NCBI GenBank assembly: GCA_038501785.1
Contig: JBAMJR010000006.1
Span: 1-64,000 of the forward strand
Reading direction: 5' to 3'
Source: Myoxocephalus aenaeus
Taxonomy: Eukaryota; Chordata; Actinopteri; Perciformes; Cottidae
DNA: 64,000 nucleotides
Shown: piece by piece, positions 25,935 to 64,000 of the stretch
Numbering within the stretch: the first letter of the stretch is position 1
Layout: every line of letters starts with the position of its first letter
The notes under the pieces: model-generated
Databases searched by the model: none
Seen by the model: only the letters and a program-made list of their open reading frames with translations
Told to the model about the DNA's origin: nothing
Made by a program: the position numbers and the translations under genes

Positions 25935-26021
<87 letters not shown>

Positions 26022-29000
26022 TGTAAAAGTGCACGTGAGTCTGTCCGTGTCTGTATTATCTTTGTATGTACAATATAGGAAACTAGGGGCAAGACATCTT
26101 CACACATGTACAAAAGGGTATGCTGGTAGTGCAATCCTCTCACCAAGGCAGGCTCCACAATTCCCAGCAAGCAGCCAGTACAACACCATGCATTGTACGC
26201 TGGTACCCAGTATGCAGAAGTCCTGGGCAGGCCAGAGTTTTGGTTATTCTCTGAACATACCACACAAAGAAAGAAGCACGATGAGTTACACTCTGTGGTT
26301 CTGGTATCACCTCAATGCAAGGAGTGGACAGGAGAGTATATATATATATATTATATACATATATAATACATATGTATATAATATGTAATATAGCTCTGTA
26401 TGTATTGATTTATACAGTTTTAAATACAATTCTGTTTTTTTATATAGATTCTTTTAGCTTACTCCCCTCTTTTTGTGAAAAGTGAATAAAAAAAATCTAC
26501 TCCATCTAACAAATGTGTCACAGCCTAACAAGTGTGACAAGGGGTGTCAGCTGGAAGCCATTCTATTCACGGTTATTAATATTTAGTGTTAGATTAATAG
26601 CTGTAGTTTTTAAGTAATCCTGTATTTACAAAAAACTACACATGCCGTTAAAATAAAATAATATATTACATTATTTATAGTTTCTTAGAAAGTCCATTCT
26701 TCGCTTTTGCAGTTTGTGCCGTATAGAACTGTCATTTTATTTTTTCCCCCGAATGTATGTATGTGTGACTATGTTGTAGGTTTCTTTCTGTATATCCATG
26801 GTGATCCAGGAGAAAATGGACGGCAGTTGCTTTTATGCTTATCATTCAGAGTTTTATTTGGTTCAAGGTAACACCCACACTGATTTTGGAGATCTCATGC
26901 AGCAACTGGACCATAGAACTTGAGAATGGATGAGGGAGTTATTCATAAACAGGAAGTGACATCACTGCACAAAAGGAAGTGCAAAAACTGTGGTGTGGTG
27001 CTTAGGCTCACAGTACCATTAGAATGCATCCAGTGCTCTGTTGGTTATTTGGTATTTGTTATGCATTAGAGCAATATGACAAAAAAATGGCAAATGAGAG
27101 GCTCAGAGCACTTGTTATTGTCCAATACTGAAATCTAGGGCCGACCCTCTGAGCACGCTACTTCTGCTTTGGAAAGAATGAAGTGTGCTGCTCAAACCAA
27201 CATATCCCAATTCACTCTCATGACATCTCCTCACAGTGTTTCCTATATCTGTGATTGCTATCGGGGGTGTACATTATAATTTTGTTTATCGAAATTAATT
27301 GAGACCAGACTACAGTCCATAACGACTTATCCACAAATGTAATCTGCTATCAATATAAACGCTGCCCTTACAAGCGAGCGAAATGTTGCTTTTTCACTGA
27401 GATGCTTCTAGCCCTATAAATCTAAGCGTCATAAGCAGGAAGCGCCAAACTTGCCCCTGATCGGGCGGCTGCCGAGTTGAGGCAGCCAGTCGAGATCATT
27501 GTCCACCAACATAAAACACAAAAGAGTAAAACGTGATTTCATAAATACTCCCATCACATTCACTTGCATTTTGTTGCAGAGCTCATAATAGTACATCTAT
27601 AATATCTCCTGAGAAAAAGGGATGAATTTTTCAAGCATTGCATACATTTCTAGGGTCTCTCTGTCTAATAATGACAGTGAAAAAACTGAATGGGCAGGGC
27701 ATACTTCACTCAATCCCACTCCATGGACAAAGGGCAACAAGGGATAACAAGGCAGATCTCTTTGGCTTCTCCACACACAATGTTCTCATCACCCATCTAT
27801 CATTTTCTGTTTCTCATTAAAATAGGATACTACCAACGCCCGACAAATATGTTCCAGCACAAGACCGTTTCCCTCGACATCATCTTGGATGTGGCTTGTA
27901 AAAGTGTGTAAAGTAAAACACGGAAATTACACCAGAGAACGAAAGAAAACAAAAAAAAACACATACATGTAAATACGCTTTGTGACATCAAATGATATAA
28001 TAATCAGAACTCTTTCCAGCCCTTCCAGAAAGGTCTAACCACCGATAGAGAAACATCAGAAATAGAAAGGAGTTTGCCATACCTGTGAAATCCCCACAAA
28101 CCACTTTATAACCAACAGTTGAACTTCCAAAATGCCCGCTCACACAAAACTAAAGGCAGATGGTATGAAACATTACATAGGTGCATTCAAATTATAAATA
28201 TAAGCATTTTAGTCTCAAAGTGTTGTGCCCTTGAAAACATTTCAGTCCAAATTAACAAACATTTCAGTGCCATGAAACACACAGACATCCGTTTCCACAT
28301 CTTACACACTCAAAATCTCCAGAGCAGCAAATAAATTGTTTGGATTTCCCCTACTGATCCACTATGGTGGCATTATTCATCAGCATATTCCATTCTTCTG
28401 TCTATAGAGGCTACAATTTAAACATTTGAAATGTGTTGAGTAATGAGACAAAAATTCTGATCCATTTTAGATTATCAACCCCAATATCACTTATCTTTGT
28501 TAAACAAATTACTCTGAACTCTGATCTTTCAAATTTTGACAATGTCTCAATCTTACAGTCGAGCCACTGTTGTGGTCTGAGTATTAGTGTCTTGTGGACT
28601 ATGATAATTCATGCAAGATTTCTGATCAAAACATGCCATCATGCAAGTCATTTCTATGCATTGAACAAGCACAATTATTTATGTATTTGTTTGGAAATCT
28701 TTCTGAGTAAATGTAAGCCCTTGGCCCGAGTTGACCCCATAATAAACAGACCCTTAACCAATTGGTGTGAAAGCCCATGTAAAAAAAGCGTTTTGATGTG
28801 GGTATAACAAAGATAAAATGAGTAGAAGAGTTAAGTGACATGGGCAAAATGTTGAATATTGTTCTTTTTTGTCTGTTTGCATTTTTGCTGCTCAAATGAA
28901 CACTTTCTAGCTTTAATAAAACGGAAAAGTACTTCCAACGCTCTGTCAATTGTGTCTTTCACTCACCAGTCATCCTTCTGTTTGCTCTTATAGAGTGAGT

Positions 29001-29560
29001 GTGTCATTTTTGTCCTCTATACATTTCGGTACCAAATGACACAGAAGCACTCATTGGCTGCTTTAAGCGGACAATTCTTCAGCATCAAGCAGCATCCTTG
29101 TTTTTCCTTCACAACACTGTCTTCCATAGGAATCCGTTACTCGCGTCCAGGCGCTGAATTCCTTTAGTGTTTTTTCACTGTACCTCTTGATGTAGAGTCA
29201 CTTGTCTTATCTGTAGACCAGTGGTAAAGTGAGCAATCTGCCTTTCAGCAGAAGAAGACATTTCCTTGTCTGTTTTTCATTCCCTTTTGTTAAGATCAGT
29301 AGTCTAGATACAACAGTGTCACACAGTATGCTGATTATGTTTGGTTTGATTGAAGTTCAAGAGTCTTCAAGCTGTAACATACCAAGCTGCTTCCCTCTGC
29401 ATCAATATAAGAATGAAGTCTGTAAACAAAAGTATTGAGTATTATTTTTTTCTGACTTGCAAATGAAATAATCTGTACATCTGTGTGAGTTTCCTCTCGC
29501 TTTGCTTGAAGTTACATTATTATAATTGTGTTGTTATTACTGGGATTATTATCCAACTCT
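25150..29560 (-). other. scn8a: probable long 3' UTR of scn8a
   Basis: The region directly follows the scn8a stop on the - strand, is AT-rich and contains no other recognisable exon. AATAAA signals on the - strand occur at several places, the furthest I noted at 25177-25182. That would give a 3' UTR of about 4.4 kb. Mammalian SCN8A also has a multi-kilobase 3' UTR. The end point is an inference. Confidence 0.4.
25934..26016. repeat. (TG)n microsatellite
   Basis: About 41 TG units, within the presumed scn8a 3' UTR. Confidence 0.95.
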
Positions 29561-59247
<29,687 letters not shown>

Positions 59248-59260
59248 CTGTGGAGAGAGA

Positions 59261-59263
59261 GAT

Positions 59264-59328
<65 letters not shown>
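59261..59328. repeat. (GA)n microsatellite at exon 2 acceptor
   Basis: Starts about 14 nt from the exon 2 splice acceptor. Reads as (CT)n on the transcript strand. Confidence 0.95.
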
Positions 59329-59332
<4 letters not shown>

Positions 59333-61875
59333 GAGATAACATGACAGTTAGAATATTTCCAGACATATTTATATGGCACACACTTTTCCATACCTGGTCT
59401 GAAAACCTCTGCATTACTGCTGATGATGCCTATAGGTGGCGGAGCAGCTCATGTGAGTCCTGAGCTCACCTCTCAGTCACAGGGCGCTCTACAGGGCTAA
59501 TTCTAACAATGCAGGTGATACTCTAATCCATCTCAACATAGCATTTTGATTAAAGAGTTCACCCGTGTTGAAATCTGTACCCTATGAGCAGTGAGACAAC
59601 AGCGAATGGCCTTCCACTATCCAAAGCACACAAGATTAACCAGGAGAGTAAAACGTATAGAAAAGGGAACATAGTCAAGAAGAGGACAAGGACACCAGGC
59701 TGTGTTTACTCTGCTGACATCACTTCCTTTGTGGCCAGTCCTCCGAGAGCCGGGAATACAGTGAACACCTCTGTTCTGGTTGCATCCGACCGAGTCTCTG
59801 TCCTGGCAAGCTTTTCACCATGACGGTAGCTCTTTGAGCAGCAGACAGGTGAATGGGAAGCCCTCCCCTCGTCGTGGCCAAATGCTTCTCTTCGGCCCGA
59901 GTTTAAAGCTCTTACTGGAAGAGAACCGCAAATGCTGTCATCGATCAGGGGCAGATCTGCTGACTCCAGGCTCTCAACAACCACTCCCCACCCATAAACA
60001 GCACTGGGCCACGTGGGTCTGTGCACTGGGGTGAGGCAGCAGTGTGTGCTTCAGCACTGTGTGTTTGTTTGTGTGTGCGGTTTGTGGATGTGTGTGCCCA
60101 ATTTTGGACAAAGACAATGCGGGGTCTGAGTGAGAAGTATGAGCATTATTTACAAACAAATGAACCACTGGCATCCACACCACACGTTTGTTATGAATGC
60201 CTACACTGCTCGGGTGTTTTTCCTTCTTCACCACATCCCCTCATGTGTATTTACGACACCACTGATAGGGCTGCCGGCCAGTATTTACAGGTTACATAAA
60301 GACATAACATGGCCTCTTAGTAACCAGTGATGAAGAACAATGATGAAGATATCAAATAATATCAGAAACTTTAACAATTTCCATCACTTTGATCCTTCAC
60401 ATTCAATAGTAAACGATAAACAAGTCTTCTATATTTTTTTTCAATATCTTTTTCAGTTTCTGTAAACTAGATACAATACTGGTCACCAGATCATAAAGCC
60501 AACTCTATATTGCTTGCTCTTAACGTTCAGGTATAATGATCACTGCACTCGCAATGAAAATTATTAGAATATGATGAACACCCACTAGTGAAGAGCATGT
60601 ATAATAGAATAATTTAGTATTGGCAAAAGCAACTAGCAGAATACACACACCATGTTGGTTCGGATCACGGGAAACACTAGAAAGAAATGGGGATGCGACG
60701 ACAAGTGTCCTGAGACAAGTGGTGTCCTGAAATCTAATTAAATTAAAAATAGCGTCTGCAGTCTGGGGAAAGACAAAATGTATTCTCTGCATCAGAGGAC
60801 TCCTCTCCCTCCCTTCCCCGCTCCTTTTCTTTTTTGTCTATAGAGCAGCTGCAATACTTCAAAATCCTCTCAGTATTTTTCCCTGCCACATGGAGAAAGA
60901 ATGAGCTCTACTTAATCAACACAATGAATACAGGAACACACGCGACCTACAGTCATGTCCAAAGGGTAAATCTTCCTCTTAGAGGTCAAGTGTTTTGCTG
61001 ACCGAGCACATCCAGTATGTGGATGGAAGAGGGGGTTGTAAAATGAGCGCTATCTCATTAGCGCTTTACAGATCCCCAGCATTCATAAATATGTTCCATA
61101 TGTTAATCAATGTGACGAATCACGCCATGGATAAATCCTTCAGCTTTGTAGAGGTTTTTTAAAAACATCTGATTTGAAGACACAAACATGTTATAGACAA
61201 AAAATAAGTCAGCTTTGTCCTTATTGAGTCTTCAACGCTTTTTATGACAACAAATGTCATAACAATTCACAATTCAACTATGAAGAGGCTTTATTTACTC
61301 AAGGTACTGTGTCGATTTGGAGACAGAAAAATCTGCTGTTGATGCAAACTTGGCAACCTGGCACAATTACAATAAGGGATGCAAATTTCAGGTAATTTCC
61401 GTAATTGATTGTGCCACATTAATCGATAACTGATCAATCATTAGAGTTTGTAAAATACTAAATCTTTGATTTTCTTAATGAATACTTAATTTTGATGAGC
61501 TGTTCTCACGGCACAATTTAAATCATAAACTAAATAAAGACAAGTTCATTATTTAAATCATTAATGGACTAAAATGAAATAATGCCAAAATGTACTTAAA
61601 TAAACTGAATAATCTACCAAGGTTTACTAGAGGACATCAAGAGGATGAAACTACAAAGTAAATACTGAACCGTGCTCATGTAGTATTAAAAGTAGAACAA
61701 TAAAATGGGTTGTTTTGATCTCCTGAACACACTTGTGTCTTACTTTTTTCAATTTAAGAATATGAGCAAAACTATGCGGTCAGAGATGAATTGTGTAAGC
61801 CGTCTCAACTGGAAATCACTGGTAATAGTAACGGTAACCTTTTTTTGAGGCAAACTTCTGCCCGAGAGAAACAAT

Positions 61876-61876
61876 A

Positions 61877-61907
<31 letters not shown>

Positions 61908-61946
61908 AAGAAGAAGAAGAAGAAGAAGAAGAAGAAGAAGAAGAAG
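61876..61946. repeat. (AAG)n trinucleotide repeat, about 23 units
   Basis: Uninterrupted AAG repeats in scn8a intron 1. The transcript would carry (CUU)n. Confidence 0.95.
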
Positions 61947-62679
61947 CTTACAGTGAACGGGATAAATTAAAATATATAACGTTCTATATCATATCCCTTA
62001 TTGTATAGTTTTGACTAAATAGAAAACCACTGTGCACGCATGATGGGCTCTGATGAGGTTAATTGTGGTAGAAATGGCACTGTTATCCCAACTGTGCGGA
62101 GATGTAGTCTAACCACTGAAAAGAATGCATACACCATACCGTTGGATGATATATGGTTGGTGTTTAAATGTTAAAATTATGTTTTTGTATTGTTGATTCA
62201 TTAATTGATTAATCACTTATTTCTCTAGTTTAATTAATTTCCAAGACAGGGAATGAGACACCTTGAACCTATTGTGACTATATTAGAGGTTTTGCTTTCC
62301 ACAGCACATTTAAATGGGATCAACCATGTCGTGCAATAGTAAGCTTAAGGAAACTGAGGATGAATTGCATCTATTCACATGGATAAACATGGAGCGACTA
62401 TGGTAGTGGATAAGTACAATGGATCACAAAACAATATGTAACACAATGCTTGTTGAAGTCACACACATATCATGTAACACTGATCTGCCTATGTAATTAC
62501 ATAGTTAAATATACAAACATACAAAGTTGGGCATGCACATTCATAAATGCACAACTCAGCAGAAGTGTAAGAAAGACGTATTTTCTGCAAAGCTGGTGAA
62601 ATGTTCCTAATTCTCCATAGAGCGTTAAAGAACAAGGCACATATGCAAGAATCAGGAGGCAGAATGCAGCTGCAAGGAT

Positions 62680-62681
<2 letters not shown>

Positions 62682-62733
<52 letters not shown>

Positions 62734-62748
62734 TGCGCGCGCGCGTGC

Positions 62749-62798
<50 letters not shown>
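62682..62798. repeat. alternating TG/CG purine-pyrimidine tract
   Basis: (TG)n flanks a core of GTGC repeats and GCGCGCGC, about 117 bp of strictly alternating pyrimidine and purine. Confidence 0.95.
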
Positions 62799-62800
<2 letters not shown>

Positions 62801-64000
62801 AGGAGGAGGAATAGTGGAGCAGGGACATGGAGAGCGGCTTGCAGGGGTATGGGACAGCAGCAACGAAAGCCAAGGAGAGAGAGAGAGAGAGAGAGAGAGA
62901 TGAGGGGGTGGAGCGGGAGTGATGCAGAACAGAGAGCCAGAGAGCTGCAAAGGGGAGAGAGCCAAACCTGAGATGGATGGTTAGACGGAGGGAGGAGGAG
63001 GACTGGGTAGGCATGCAGCAGAGAGACACACTGAGAACGGTCTATCACTCCACAAAACTGACTGCAGATTTTGACTGTAAACGTATCATAAGAGATGGCA
63101 ATAGTTTTGCGACTAAATTATAATTGATTAAATTAGATTAGATCGCCAACAGTTTGGATATTTGAATGATTAAGAAGGAAAAAAAAAGGCCTAACATTTG
63201 GTGTTTGCAGGTAGGTTTATGGATTTGCTTCATTTCTATCTTTAATATATTATGGCAAATCAAGTACCTTGGGGCTTTTTCGTTTCAAAATATTACGGGC
63301 TCAGGGAAACTATAATAATCACTTATATATGATACTTAATACACTAAACAATTCATCAATTTATTGCAGTTGGAGCCCCAAATAACCTTCAAAAACAGAA
63401 ACACACTGCAAATCAGAAGTTAAAAGATCCTTTAAGGACATATCTGGATTCAAAAGCCTCTTTGCCAATTGGAAAGAGAAAACATGAGACACATACACAA
63501 TGAACTGGATTTTAGCCCATTCTGTAAGGAGCACCTGTATTGAATAAGTGCACCTTGATTCAATTTACAGAGCAGCAAAAATATCAACAGCTCCCACAAT
63601 GTTTACCGTGGAACTTTGATGCTTTGTGACAAAACAGCACAGCTCTCATGAGGATCTTTAACTGAATATCTATTAGCATTATAGCCTGAAACATCACTCA
63701 TGTACTCCTGACTAAGCTCACTGCAGTGAGGACCCAGCCACTAATGTCTCACCCAAATATGTATGACTGCAATCTAATTTCCCAGCATATTATATAAAAA
63801 AATGCGTCATCCCACTTCTTTACCTGTATGCTGTGTTACAAAAAACCCACTATCCCAGCTTTACCCCACCCTGCTTCTTTACACCAACCTGGCTAGCAGT
63901 GGAAGCACACTCAACCCCTCCACCCCCACCTCATCCCTTCCTCACTCAACCCTGTACAGGAGGATGCTGTGTCATCAGAGACTGAGGACTCAGACAGAGC

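Larger units (their letters stand above)
59248..64000 (-). other. scn8a: scn8a intron 1 (partial), exon 1 outside the window
   Basis: The N-terminal exon would encode about 90 residues, including an LP-FIYGDIPxGL-type motif. No such sequence is found on the - strand here, so intron 1 exceeds 4.7 kb. The stretch holds (GA)n at 59261-59328, (AAG)n at 61876-61946, a TG/CG tract at 62682-62798 and another (GA)n near 62878-62900. Confidence 0.8.

Noticed and set aside
59706..60234. Open frames that might be scn8a exon 1
   Set aside because: None contains the conserved N-terminal motifs of sodium channels or joins in phase to exon 2.

Overview
This window is vertebrate nuclear DNA, most likely from a ray-finned (teleost) fish. 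It has short spliced exons with GT-AG introns, very frequent CA/TG microsatellites, a fish-type L2 LINE relic and several short inverted-repeat DNA transposons. No bacterial operons, CRISPR arrays, rRNA or tRNA genes were seen.

Two protein genes face each other tail to tail. On the + strand, a fidgetin-like 2 gene (fignl2) has a short coding exon at 4606-4630 and a main exon at 13041-14206, separated by an 8.4 kb intron. On the - strand lies most of a voltage-gated sodium channel alpha subunit, best read as scn8a (Nav1.6). It runs from exon 2 at 59247 down to the stop at 29561. Exon 1 is not present and must lie beyond 64000. FIGNL2 and SCN8A are also convergent neighbours on human chromosome 12, which supports both identifications.

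The channel was reconstructed exon by exon. Counting one copy of exon 5, 26 coding exons add up to 5667 nt in one open frame: 1888 codons plus stop. With a normal exon 1 of about 90 residues this gives roughly 1,980 residues, the usual Nav1.6 length. The DEKA selectivity filter, all four S4 segments, the IFM inactivation particle, the ankyrin-G motif, the IQ motif and the ESKC C-terminus can all be read. The gene carries mutually exclusive exons 5N and 5A, a candidate 18N-type poison exon, UGCAUG sites behind the 18A-type exon, and an alternative donor in exon 11. It also has three non-canonical introns: a U12-type AT-AC, a U2-type AT-AC and a GC-AG.

The most unusual feature is the fignl2 copy. 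Its N-terminal half is intact, but the frame stops exactly where the AAA ATPase module should begin. I found no AAA coding sequence downstream, so the gene would encode a 396-residue AAA-less fidgetin-like protein.

Layout: 1-4400, flank with an inverted-repeat element (1000-1942). 4401-16050, fignl2 with a hAT-type MITE at 11485-11875 in its intron. 16051-25150, repeat-rich intergenic DNA with an L2 LINE relic (about 21300-23220). 25150-29560, probable long scn8a 3' UTR. 29561-59247, scn8a exons 26 to 2. 59248-64000, intron 1 sequence without a recognisable coding exon.
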